The notes under the pieces are model-generated. The model did no database searches, was not told the origin of the DNA, and saw only the letters and a list, made by a program, of their open reading frames with translations. A stretch of DNA of 64,000 nt from Thermovibrio sp. GTDB lineage: Bacteria; Aquificota; Desulfurobacteriia; Desulfurobacteriales; Desulfurobacteriaceae. The stretch lies in NCBI GenBank assembly GCA_003978105.1, contig QOAO01000011.1, positions 1 through 64,000 of the forward strand, read 5' to 3'. Positions 17,380-25,510 of this stretch are shown here, piece by piece. A program made the translations under genes and the position numbers. The stretch's first letter is position 1, and each line of letters starts with the position of its first letter.

Positions 17380-18363
17380 ATGAAGAACCTGTCCATCTTT
17401 CACAAAGTTTTAATAGTTTTTGGAATCGTTGTTCTATTGGCTTCATTTTCCTTTTTGCACCTAATCAATAAAACTTACGAGAAAGCTCTGATAACACAAG
17501 GTAGGAACATAGCTCAACTTGTAATCACTTTTAGAAAGTGGATTGCAAACTACGGGGCTGTCTGGACCAAGGACAAGTACGAGGAGGATAAAGGTTATCT
17601 TTTAGCCCTTGAAGGACAGAATGGAACTTTGAAAAGCTACGGAACTAATGAAGTTCTCGGTACTGTTCCCGCTTTCCACTTTTATGCTCACAACCCTGCC
17701 CTTGCCACAAGGGAGCTCTCTGGTCTAACGAGCAGTGATTACGGTTGGAGCTTTAGGGCCGTTTCAGACAGGTACCTTTCTCCAACGGACAAGCCAGATA
17801 AGTGGGAGATAAAAGCTATATCAAAAATAAAGGAAGAGTTCAAAAAAGGTAGTAAAACTGGGGAATTTTGGGGATGGGACGGAAACAAATTTAGATTTGC
17901 CAAGGCCCTGAAGGTTAAGAAAGGGTGTTTAAAATGTCATGGAACAGAGGATCAGATTGATCCTAAGTTTAAAAAAGCGATTATAGCTAAGTATGGAGAG
18001 GAGGCCTTTAGAAGAGCAACAGGCTATAAGTTAGGAGAACTTAGAGGAATCATTAGTGTTACAATTATTCCTCCAAGTATCTTGGCAATTGCTGTTTCCA
18101 TAGTTGACATATGGAACGTTTTAGCTCTTCTAGTTGCATTTGGTATTTTCTGGTACTTTGCCAAAAATGAAATTGTTAAACCTATTGAAAAGCTAACAAA
18201 GGCTGCTCACGATATTAGTCTTGGAAAGTTGGATGTTGACCTCGGCGTAAGGGGACTTAAAGAGGAGAATGTGAGGGATGAAATTACAAAACTTGCCATT
18301 GCTATAGATAGGTTGAGGGCAAGCATTCAAATTGCTATGGAGAGGCTGAGGAAGAAAAGGTAA
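17380..18363 (+). CDS. Membrane heme sensor: Tll0287-like (DUF3365) domain plus HAMP
   Basis: A 327-residue inner-membrane protein. One membrane helix at about residues 8-28, a periplasmic domain with a single c-type heme site C-L-K-C-H (183-187), a second helix at about 235-263, then a HAMP linker beginning P-I-E-K-L-T-K-A-A. The W-G-F-R/W-S-F-R and P-D-K-W-E style segments fit the Tll0287-like/DUF3365 redox-sensor family. No kinase, cyclase or chemoreceptor output follows the HAMP, so signal must pass to a partner, possibly the DUF4388 protein immediately upstream. ATG 17380 preceded by GGGAGGT was chosen over an earlier TTG/ATG in frame. A strong terminator follows. Confidence 0.82.
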   Translation: MKNLSIFHKVLIVFGIVVLLASFSFLHLINKTYEKALITQGRNIAQLVITFRKWIANYGAVWTKDKYEEDKGYLLALEGQNGTLKSYGTNEVLGTVPAFHFYAHNPALATRELSGLTSSDYGWSFRAVSDRYLSPTDKPDKWEIKAISKIKEEFKKGSKTGEFWGWDGNKFRFAKALKVKKGCLKCHGTEDQIDPKFKKAIIAKYGEEAFRRATGYKLGELRGIISVTIIPPSILAIAVSIVDIWNVLALLVAFGIFWYFAKNEIVKPIEKLTKAAHDISLGKLDVDLGVRGLKEENVRDEITKLAIAIDRLRASIQIAMERLRKKR

Positions 18364-18381
18364 TGTGAAGTAACGACATTC

Positions 18382-18408
18382 AAAAGCCGCCCTTAAGGGC
18401 GGCTTTTT
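18382..18408 (+). terminator. Strong Rho-independent terminator
   Basis: GCCGCCC / GGGCGGC (7 bp, extended by flanking A-T pairs) with a TTAA loop, followed by TTTTT. It closes the DUF4388-heme sensor unit, 18 bases after the sensor stop codon, and isolates it from the aldolase gene. Confidence 0.92.
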
Positions 18409-18422
18409 ATTTTGGAGGAATA

Positions 18423-18995
18423 ATGGTTCCATTCAAAGAGGAGAGAAAGGAACTTATAAAAATTGGAAGGATAGCCTTTGAAAGTGGATTGACAGATACC
18501 CACGGTGGAAACATTAGCAGGAGATTGGGAAAGTACATCCTCATTAAAAAGTCGGGAAAGATGTTGGGATTTTTAAACGAGGAGGACTTCGTTCTAACCA
18601 CTATCGATGTAAATTCCCGATTGGACAGGTTTGCATCCATAGAGCTTAAGGTTCACAGGAGCATTTACAAGGGGCTCCCCGAAGTTAATTCAATCCTGCA
18701 TACACACTCTCCAAGCACCGTTGCCTGTTCTTTAAGATTTGAAAAAATTGTTCCTATGGATTCAGAGGGAAGGTTACTCTTGGGAGAGGTTCCCGTTCTA
18801 AGGGCTGAAACCGTTGTCTCCTCCGATGCGGTTGCAGAGAAGCTACCAAAACTTTTAAAAACGAGTCCCGTTGCCGTTATTTACAGCCACGGTCCCTTTG
18901 CCGTTGGACGTACTCCTGAAGAAGCTCTGATGTACATTTCTGCTCTTGAAAATTCCTGTAAAATACTCACTTACTATTACTCTTTGAGGAGTTAG
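18423..18995 (+). CDS. Class II aldolase/adducin family protein
   Basis: A 190-residue zinc-dependent aldolase-fold protein. The metal ligands are visible: His93 and His95 in L-H-T-H-S, His156 in S-H-G-P-F-A-V-G; Glu74 is a candidate catalytic acid, and G-G-N-I-S at 28-32 is the phosphate-binding loop. Length and motif order resemble fuculose-1-phosphate aldolase (FucA-like) of archaea, but ribulose-5-phosphate epimerase-like and MtnB-like members share the fold, so the substrate is left open. ATG after GGAGG, immediately downstream of the strong terminator; start of a unit with tyrA and lysA. Confidence 0.82.
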   Translation: MVPFKEERKELIKIGRIAFESGLTDTHGGNISRRLGKYILIKKSGKMLGFLNEEDFVLTTIDVNSRLDRFASIELKVHRSIYKGLPEVNSILHTHSPSTVACSLRFEKIVPMDSEGRLLLGEVPVLRAETVVSSDAVAEKLPKLLKTSPVAVIYSHGPFAVGRTPEEALMYISALENSCKILTYYYSLRS

Positions 18996-18997
18996 AA

Positions 18998-19861
18998 TTG
19001 GAATGGGAATTTAACGAAATTTGCATAGTTGGATTGGGACTTATTGGGGGTTCATTTGCACTCAATCTAAAATTGAAGGGGTTCCCAGGAAAGATAACTG
19101 CCGTTGATATCAACCCAGAGGCCGTTGAAAAGGGAATAGAACTTAAAATCATAGATAAGGGAAGTTTAAAGTACTCCATAGTTTCAAGTGCTGACCTCAT
19201 TGTAATAGCTACGCCCGTTGGAGTCTATAGAAACGTTATTGAAAACTTAAAACCCTACATAAAAGAGGGAACGGTTGTAACAGACTTAGGTAGTGTTAAG
19301 GGAAAGCTTGTGTACACCTGTGAGAAACTACTAAATGGAGTAGCCCTCTTTATTGGAGGTCATCCAATAGCTGGAACTGAAAAGTCTGGTGTTGAAAATG
19401 CCGTTGAGAACCTGTTTGTAAATGCAAAATTCATAGTAACACCAACGGAGAGTACAGATACGGATGCCCTTGAAAAGGTAAAAAAACTGTGGAGAAATTT
19501 GGGTTCAGAAGTAATTGAGATGGAGCCATTCTACCACGATAAGGTCTTTGCAGCTGTTAGCCACCTTCCACACGTTGTTGCCTACTCGATAGTTTCCGCA
19601 ATAGATGAGCTCTCTGCGGATTTGAAAACCAACTTATTCGATTACACCGGTGGTGGTTTTCGTGACTTTACAAGGATAGCTATGAGCGACCCTGTTATGT
19701 GGAGGGACATCTGTATTGAAAACAGCGAAAATATTCTAAGGTCTATAGAATCGTTCAAAAGGGCCATTGAGGAGGTGGAAAGGCTTATAAGGGCTAAGGA
19801 CAGGGAGAAGCTCGAGGAATTCTTTGAAAAAGCAAGGGAGAAGAGGAGTTTAGTCAGATGA
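18998..19861 (+). CDS. tyrA: TyrA, prephenate dehydrogenase
   Basis: Converts prephenate to 4-hydroxyphenylpyruvate in tyrosine synthesis. The NAD(P)-binding loop G-L-G-L-I-G-G-S (12-19), A-V-D-I-N after strand two, G-H-P-I-A-G-T-E-K-S-G with the catalytic His, and a late F-R-D-F-T-R-I-A segment identify the single-domain TyrA. No chorismate mutase or ACT domain is fused (287 residues). TTG start after GAGGAG; an ATG 5 bases later is out of frame. The TGA stop overlaps the lysA ATG. Confidence 0.93.
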   Translation: MEWEFNEICIVGLGLIGGSFALNLKLKGFPGKITAVDINPEAVEKGIELKIIDKGSLKYSIVSSADLIVIATPVGVYRNVIENLKPYIKEGTVVTDLGSVKGKLVYTCEKLLNGVALFIGGHPIAGTEKSGVENAVENLFVNAKFIVTPTESTDTDALEKVKKLWRNLGSEVIEMEPFYHDKVFAAVSHLPHVVAYSIVSAIDELSADLKTNLFDYTGGGFRDFTRIAMSDPVMWRDICIENSENILRSIESFKRAIEEVERLIRAKDREKLEEFFEKAREKRSLVR

Positions 19862-21117
19862 AGGAAATATTTCCAAAACTCTACTACAAATCAGAAGAAC
19901 TTTTCTTTGAGGGTGTACCGCTAAAAGAAATCGCAAAAAAAATAGGAACTCCTGCTTACGTTTACAGTAAGGGAGCTCTCCAACACTGGTTTGAGGAGTT
20001 TGACTCAGCGTTTAACGAAGTCTCCCATACGACCTGTTTTGCAGTCAAGTCAAACTCCAACGTTCAAGTCTTAAAGGTTCTAAGAGAACTTGGAGCAGGA
20101 GCCGACACTGTTTCTGTTGGAGAGATTTTCAGAGCTCTAACCGCAGGAATTGACCCGAAAAAAATAGTATTCGCCGGGGTTGGAAAGAGGGAGGATGAAC
20201 TTACCTATGCCCTCGAAAGGGGAATCTTAATGGTAAACGTTGAGTCTGAAGGAGAACTCCTCCTCCTCAACAAAGTAGGTGAGAAACTGAAAAGGAGAGC
20301 CCCGTTTGCCGTAAGAGTAAATCCGGACGTTAATCCAAAAACACACCCTTACATTTCAACAGGTCTAAAGAGTGCAAAGTTTGGAGTGACGTTTGATAGG
20401 GCTTTGGAGCTCTACAAAAAAGCAAAAGAACTGAAGTGGCTAAATCCGGTAGGAGTTCACTTCCACATAGGTTCTCAGATTACGGATGTTTCAGTATTTA
20501 GAGAGGCAGCCGAAAAGGTTGCCGAATTTGTAAAGGAGGTTCGCTCCTTAGGCATTGAGATTAAGTACTTCGATGCAGGAGGAGGTTTAGGAATTAACTA
20601 CCACCCAGACGAAAGAGTTGTTCCTGCTAAAGAGTTAGCAGAGGAAGTAGTTCCAATTGTTAAGGAACTTGACTGCCACCTAATTTTGGAACCTGGAAGG
20701 AGAATTGCCGGAAATGCCGGAGTCCTTTTAACGAGGGTTCTCTACGTTAAGAAAAGGGAGGAGAAAACGTTTTACATAGTTGATGCAGGAATGAACGACC
20801 TTTCAAGACCGGCCCTCTACAATGCATACCACCATATACTGCCCCTCGAGGAAAAGAAAGGGAAAACGGTTGTTGCAAATGTTGTAGGTCCTATATGTGA
20901 AACGGGAGATATTCTTGCGAAGGAAAGAGAGTTACCGGTTTTGAAGGAGGGAGACTTACTAGCCATATTGAGTGCAGGAGCATACGGATTTACAATGGCC
21001 TCAAACTACAACTCAAGGCCAAGGCCCTCAGAAGTTATGATAGATGAAGATAAGTTTAGAGTAATAAGGGAAAGGGAAAAATTGGGAGACCTAATATCTC
21101 GGGAGGAAGTTCTTTAA
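19858..21117 (+). CDS. lysA: LysA, diaminopimelate decarboxylase
   Basis: PLP enzyme releasing CO2 from meso-diaminopimelate to give lysine. The PLP lysine is Lys64 in F-A-V-K-S-N; other landmarks are H-F-H-I-G-S-Q, the glycine-rich D-A-G-G-G-L-G, E-P-G-R-R-I, and the active-site cysteine in G-P-I-C-E-T-G-D. Length 419, typical. ATG overlapping tyrA stop (ATGA). Its TAA shares the bases TTAA with the stop of the opposing methyltransferase gene. Confidence 0.96.
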   Translation: MKEIFPKLYYKSEELFFEGVPLKEIAKKIGTPAYVYSKGALQHWFEEFDSAFNEVSHTTCFAVKSNSNVQVLKVLRELGAGADTVSVGEIFRALTAGIDPKKIVFAGVGKREDELTYALERGILMVNVESEGELLLLNKVGEKLKRRAPFAVRVNPDVNPKTHPYISTGLKSAKFGVTFDRALELYKKAKELKWLNPVGVHFHIGSQITDVSVFREAAEKVAEFVKEVRSLGIEIKYFDAGGGLGINYHPDERVVPAKELAEEVVPIVKELDCHLILEPGRRIAGNAGVLLTRVLYVKKREEKTFYIVDAGMNDLSRPALYNAYHHILPLEEKKGKTVVANVVGPICETGDILAKERELPVLKEGDLLAILSAGAYGFTMASNYNSRPRPSEVMIDEDKFRVIREREKLGDLISREEVL

Positions 21118-21716
21118 GGCTTCCTTCCAACTGCTAAGAATAGAGGATATTCTTTGTTGTTTCTGTGAAACACCTTGATAACTCTGTAATCAACAGGTTC
21201 AATTCCTGAAAGCTTCATGAATTTGAAAATTTCCTCCCTATCAAATCCAAAGTGGTAAACCCCTTCGTTACTACTGTGAAACGTTCCATCCTCCTTCTCA
21301 AGGTCTGAAATGGCTAAAAAACCTTTTGATTTAAGGTTGGAGGAAAACCAATGAAATAGACTTTTTAAATCCTTAACGTGGTGAACCGCCATGCTTGAAA
21401 CGATTAGGTCGAACGGTTCTTCAAAATTTATATCTTCAAAGCTTCCCAAGACTGGCTTAACCTTTTTAATTCCAAGCTTCTCTATCTTTTCTATTAGTAC
21501 ATCAACCATTCCCTTGGAATTGTCGAGTGAAACAACTTCAGAAACGAAAGGTTCTAAGTAGAGGGTTAGTAATCCCGTACCTGCCCCAAAGTCCAAAACT
21601 CTCCACTCCTCTGACACTGGAAGAAGGGAGACAATTGCCTCTCCAATCCGTCTTGTCGTATCAATTCTTTCCGGTTTTAAGTCCCAAGTTTTAGCAGCCT
21701 CATCAAAAACGCTCAT
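21114..21716 (-). CDS. Class I SAM-dependent methyltransferase
   Basis: A 200-residue methyltransferase fold: motif I V-L-D-F-G-A-G-T-G near residue 41, the acidic S-L-D at the end of strand 2, F-D-L-I-V-S-S-M-A-V-H-H-V (motif IV) near 102. The substrate is not recognisable; a small molecule is more likely than RNA given the compact type-11 layout. ATG start. It lies just downstream of the glnA terminator hairpin, so it probably depends on read-through or a weak promoter within that hairpin region. Confidence 0.82.
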   Translation of the reverse strand: MSVFDEAAKTWDLKPERIDTTRRIGEAIVSLLPVSEEWRVLDFGAGTGLLTLYLEPFVSEVVSLDNSKGMVDVLIEKIEKLGIKKVKPVLGSFEDINFEEPFDLIVSSMAVHHVKDLKSLFHWFSSNLKSKGFLAISDLEKEDGTFHSSNEGVYHFGFDREEIFKFMKLSGIEPVDYRVIKVFHRNNKEYPLFLAVGRKP

Positions 21717-21725
21717 CGTTCCTCC

Positions 21726-21753
21726 AAATAAAAAGCCCCCGTAAAGGGGGCTT
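21726..21753 (-). terminator. Rho-independent terminator of glnBA
   Basis: On the minus strand an 8-bp stem (AAGCCCCC / GGGGGCTT, 5-base loop) is followed by TTTTTATTT. It begins about 20 bases after the glnA stop codon and ends about 10 bases before the methyltransferase start. Confidence 0.85.
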
Positions 21754-21774
21754 CCTAAGAATAGAGAAGTTTAA

Positions 21775-23193
21775 TTAAACGTCAAAGTAGAGTACAAACT
21801 CCATAGGTGTAGGTCTTAGTCTTACAGGGTCAATCTCTTCCTTCCTCTTGTACTCAATGTAGTCCTCAATGAACTGCTCTGTCATTACGCCGCCCTTTGT
21901 GAGGAACTCGTAGTCCTTCTCAAGGGCATCAATTGCCTCTTCGAGTGAACCAGGAACTGTTGGAATATCCTTGAGCTCCTCAGGTGGAAGGTCGTAGAGG
22001 TTCTTATCAACAGGCTCTCCCGGATGAATCTTATTTTCAATTCCGTCAAGACCAGCCATTAAAAGGGCTGTAAAGGCAAGGTATGGAGCTCCGGATGAGT
22101 CTGGGAACCTTACCTCAATTCTCTTTGCCTTTGATGAGGTAACAACGGGAACCCTTATTGCAGCAGACCTGTTCCTTGCAGAGTAACAGAGGTTAACAGG
22201 AGCCTCAAATCCTGGAACAAGCCTCTTGTAGGAGTTAACAGTTGGGTTTGTAAATGCACAGACGGCCTTTGCATGCTTAATGATTCCACCGATAAAGTAG
22301 AGAGCTGTCTCTGAAAGGCCGGCATAGCTGTCACCGTGGAAGAGGTTCTCTCCGTTCTTCCAGATAGACATGTGTGTGTGCATACCGGTTCCGTTGTCTC
22401 CAAACAGAGGCTTAGGCATGAATGTTGCAGTTTTTCCGAACATCTTGGCAACGTTTTTAATAATGTACTTAACCCATTGAATGTTGTCTGCAGCTTCAAC
22501 TAATGTTCCAAACCTTATGTCAATCTCCCCTTGACCACCTGTTGCAACCTCATGATGGAGAGCCTCAACTACTAAACCGGCCTCCTCCATCTTCATTGCC
22601 ATGATTTTCCTGATGTGGTCAAGTTGGTCGTTCGGAGGAACTGGGAAGTAACCTCCCTTGGGTTTAATCTTGTGGCCTAAGTTTGGATTTTCATCTGCTC
22701 CCGTTCTCCACCATCCTTCAACAGAATCAACCTCGAAGAAAGAGTAGTTCATTCCAGCATCGTACTTAACGTCATCAAAGATGAAGAACTCAGGTTCAGG
22801 ACCACAGTAGACGGCATCTCCAATTCCACTTGACTTGAGGTATTCAATAGCTTTCTTTGCAATGTTTCTCGGGTCCTTATGGTAAGGTTCTTTTGTAACT
22901 GGGTCTACTATGTCGGCAATAACAACAAGGGTTGGAATCTCTGAAAGAGGGTCAACTGTTGCAGTTGTTGGGTCTAACTTAAACATCATGTCACTTGCGT
23001 TGATTGGCTGCCACTGCCTGATGGATGAACCGTCAAAAAACAGTCCCTGTTCAAAGCTCTCCTCAGAAATTTCATGGGCAGGAAATGTAATGTGGTGCCA
23101 AGTTCCAAACATGTCTGTAAATCTGAGGTCAACAAACTTAATCCCCTCTTTCTGAATGAGCTCTACAACTTCCTTTGCATTTTGTGGTTTCAT
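21775..23193 (-). CDS. glnA: GlnA, glutamine synthetase type I
   Basis: ATP-dependent synthesis of glutamine from glutamate and ammonium. The 472-residue GS-I protein has the F-D-G-S-S-I loop near residue 53, metal-binding P-E-P-E-F-F-I-F, N-G-T-G-M-H-T-H near 265, and the adenylylation-type motif N-L-Y-D-L-P-P-E-E with Tyr400, the counterpart of E. coli Tyr397. This suggests control by GlnE adenylylation, though GlnE is not in the window. I chose ATG 23193, 10 codons inside the longest frame, because GGAGGAG precedes it and the protein then has the usual length. It follows glnB by 19 bases in one operon. Confidence 0.97.
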   Translation of the reverse strand: MKPQNAKEVVELIQKEGIKFVDLRFTDMFGTWHHITFPAHEISEESFEQGLFFDGSSIRQWQPINASDMMFKLDPTTATVDPLSEIPTLVVIADIVDPVTKEPYHKDPRNIAKKAIEYLKSSGIGDAVYCGPEPEFFIFDDVKYDAGMNYSFFEVDSVEGWWRTGADENPNLGHKIKPKGGYFPVPPNDQLDHIRKIMAMKMEEAGLVVEALHHEVATGGQGEIDIRFGTLVEAADNIQWVKYIIKNVAKMFGKTATFMPKPLFGDNGTGMHTHMSIWKNGENLFHGDSYAGLSETALYFIGGIIKHAKAVCAFTNPTVNSYKRLVPGFEAPVNLCYSARNRSAAIRVPVVTSSKAKRIEVRFPDSSGAPYLAFTALLMAGLDGIENKIHPGEPVDKNLYDLPPEELKDIPTVPGSLEEAIDALEKDYEFLTKGGVMTEQFIEDYIEYKRKEEIDPVRLRPTPMEFVLYFDV

Positions 23194-23212
23194 GTGCTCC
23201 TCCTTATCTATT

Positions 23213-23602
<390 letters not shown>

Positions 23603-23656
23603 TTAGAAAAGAGCCTAAGACAACAAGCTTCCTTTTAGATATGACCAATTTTTGTT

Positions 23657-24073
23657 CTATTTACTATTTTCCCTGCCCAATTTTTGTGCACATCTTTTAC
23701 AAAGGCCGTAAAACTTGTACTCTATATCCTCAACAATGTAGCCTTTATCTTCTATCTTCTTACAGGTGTACCTACAGAGAGGAGTTTCTACATCCTCTAT
23801 CCTTCCACACTCCCTACATACAAAGTGGTGGTGAAAGTCGGTTCTACCTTCAAAATGGGACTGTTTATCAACTATTATTTCCCTAACCTTTCCCTCTGAG
23901 GAGAGTTCCTTGAGAACTCTGTAAACTGTACCTAAACTGATTGATGGAAGCTCCTTCTTTGCCCTCTCGTAAACCTTCTCTGCAGTTGGGTGGTCCTTAG
24001 AATCTAAAACAACCTGATAGATAATAGCCTTTTGCTTCGTGTTCCTTCTTTTCCTTTCTTTAACTTTTTCCAA
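23657..24073 (-). CDS. perR: PerR-type Fur-family repressor (peroxide/metal sensor)
   Basis: A 138-residue Fur-superfamily regulator: winged helix with S-L-G-T-V-Y-R-V-L-K-E-L (46-57), metal-site histidines in H-P-T-A (His28) and H-H-H-F (81-83), and structural-zinc cysteines C-x-x-C at 86/89 and 125/128. The residue after C-G-R-I-E is Asp94, equivalent to B. subtilis PerR Asp104, where Fur has Glu; this and a near-consensus Per box upstream favour PerR over Fur. An extra pair, Cys100 and Cys104, is unusual. TTG start after AAGGAGGAG. It is interposed between amt and glnB on the same strand. Confidence 0.85.
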   Translation of the reverse strand: MEKVKERKRRNTKQKAIIYQVVLDSKDHPTAEKVYERAKKELPSISLGTVYRVLKELSSEGKVREIIVDKQSHFEGRTDFHHHFVCRECGRIEDVETPLCRYTCKKIEDKGYIVEDIEYKFYGLCKRCAQKLGRENSK

Positions 24074-24104
24074 AATGCTCCTCCTTACAGGTTTTAAGAC
24101 TAAT

Positions 24105-24119
24105 TAATAATAATTATAA
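24105..24119 (-). promoter_or_regulatory. Per box overlapping the perR promoter
   Basis: Minus strand reads TTATAATTATTATTA, 14 of 15 matches to the Bacillus Per box TTATAATNATTATAA. A TATAAT -10-like hexamer lies within it (24113-24118), about 40 bases upstream of the regulator's start, so binding would block its own transcription. Confidence 0.65.
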
Positions 24120-24130
24120 CTTTTAAGAAA

Positions 24131-24149
24131 GGAAAGCCCCTTAAGGGGC
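24131..24149 (-). terminator. Hairpin after amt
   Basis: GCCCC-TTAA-GGGGC, 16 bases beyond the amt stop on the minus strand, followed by the T-rich run TTTCCTTTCTT. Short stem and interrupted T-tract make it a moderate terminator. It separates amt from the perR promoter. Confidence 0.6.
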
Positions 24150-24164
24150 AAAGGAGGAGCAAAT

Positions 24165-25388
24165 TTAAAACTTAATACGTTCCTCAGGATAAGCAGTAAT
24201 GTGGTGGATTGAAAGGTCTGACCCTTGGAATTCCTCTTCCTCAGAAAGTCTAAGTCCAAATACGACTTTAAGAACTCCATAAAGAATGTACCCGGCAAGC
24301 AAACCGTAAGCTGTTGTAAGGAGAGCCCCAAAAATCTGTGAAATGAGAGAAACTCCGCCAACTCCCCATAAAATCTTCTGCCCGAAAATTCCAGCTGCAA
24401 TTCCTCCCCAGAGTCCGTTTAAACCGTGTAACGGAACAACCCCTAAAACATCATCAATCTTTAACTTTTCCTGCTCGTATACAAAGGCTTTCACAAAAAT
24501 CCAAGCTGCGACTAAACCTATCACAAAAGCTCCAACCGGATTAACTATGTCTGAACCCGCACATATAGCAACGAGCCCTGCGAGAGCTCCGTTGTGAATA
24601 AATCCCGGGTCGTTCTTTCCAAAGAGAACTCCCCCTATAATTCCACCTGCAGTTGCCATGAGGGAGTTAACGGCAACCAAACCAGAAATTTCCTCAATGT
24701 TCTGTGAGCTCATAACGTTAAAACCAAACCAGCCTATGATGAGAATCCAGCTACCTAAGGCTAAAAACGGAATATTACTTATGGGAATAGGCCTCGATTT
24801 TCCCCTAACGTACCTTCCCATTCGGGAACCCAAAAGAAGAATTGCAGGAAGAGCAATAACTCCACCTAAGCCGTGAACTACCATTGAACCTGCAAAGTCG
24901 TGGATGGGTGCACCAAAAGTGTGCTTCACCCAACTTTGAAACTCCGGAGAGAATCTCTCACCCCAGATGAGAGCCTCAAATAGAGGATAAACAACTCCTG
25001 CAAGGAAAAAGCCTGCAGTGATGTAGGACTTAAACTTCATCCTCTCGGCAACACCTCCTGAAACAATTGCAGAAATACAGGCAGCGAACATTAAAAGAAA
25101 GAAAAACCTTACAAGCTCTAATCCTTGAGTTGGAAGATAATCTGTAACGGGCTTTAAGAGAAAAACCTTGTGTGCAATCGGATAACCTATCAAAAAGTAG
25201 GCAACTGTAGCTACACTTGCATCAACGATAATCTTTACGAGTGCATTAACTTGATTTTTCCTCCTAACGGTTCCGGCCTCCAAAAAGGCAAATCCAGCGT
25301 GCATACCCAAAATCATCACCGCACCAATGAGTAGATAGAGGACGTTGAGGGATTGGACAAGGTGGGAAAGCCCCTGTTCTGCTAACAT
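24165..25388 (-). CDS. amt: Amt, ammonium transporter
   Basis: An inner-membrane Amt/MEP/Rh channel for ammonium, normally gated by PII. The 407-residue protein has about eleven hydrophobic helices; family landmarks include G-F-A-F-L-E-A-G near residue 32, D-F-A-G-S-M-V-V-H-G-L-G-G near 163 (with the pore-lining His), and V-V-P-L-H-G-L-N-G-L-W-G-G near 318 (second pore His). ATG after AAGGAGG. A sigma-54 promoter precedes it. Here perR separates it from the PII gene rather than the usual direct glnK-amtB pairing. Confidence 0.95.
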   Translation of the reverse strand: MLAEQGLSHLVQSLNVLYLLIGAVMILGMHAGFAFLEAGTVRRKNQVNALVKIIVDASVATVAYFLIGYPIAHKVFLLKPVTDYLPTQGLELVRFFFLLMFAACISAIVSGGVAERMKFKSYITAGFFLAGVVYPLFEALIWGERFSPEFQSWVKHTFGAPIHDFAGSMVVHGLGGVIALPAILLLGSRMGRYVRGKSRPIPISNIPFLALGSWILIIGWFGFNVMSSQNIEEISGLVAVNSLMATAGGIIGGVLFGKNDPGFIHNGALAGLVAICAGSDIVNPVGAFVIGLVAAWIFVKAFVYEQEKLKIDDVLGVVPLHGLNGLWGGIAAGIFGQKILWGVGGVSLISQIFGALLTTAYGLLAGYILYGVLKVVFGLRLSEEEEFQGSDLSIHHITAYPEERIKF

Positions 25389-25424
25389 TCTAAAACCTCC
25401 TTATAGAATTTTTAAATTCAATAA

Positions 25425-25440
25425 AGCAACAAGCATGCCA
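25425..25440 (-). promoter_or_regulatory. Sigma-54 (-24/-12) promoter of amt
   Basis: Minus strand reads TGGCATG-N4-TTGCT, differing from the TGGCACG-N4-TTGCW consensus only at C6. The distance to the ATG (about 37 bases from the -12 element) is nearly the same as at glnB, giving two co-regulated sigma-54 units. Strong candidate. Confidence 0.82.
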
Positions 25441-25510
25441 AAATTTCAAAGGAAACTGAGGGAGATTTGATATCATTTTTAACATAAATTCCTGCATTTG
25501 GAGACCAAAG

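Noticed and set aside
23657..24073. Calling the Fur-family regulator Fur (iron) rather than PerR
   Set aside because: Asp94 at the PerR/Fur discriminating position and the adjacent Per box favour PerR, though metal sensing is untested.
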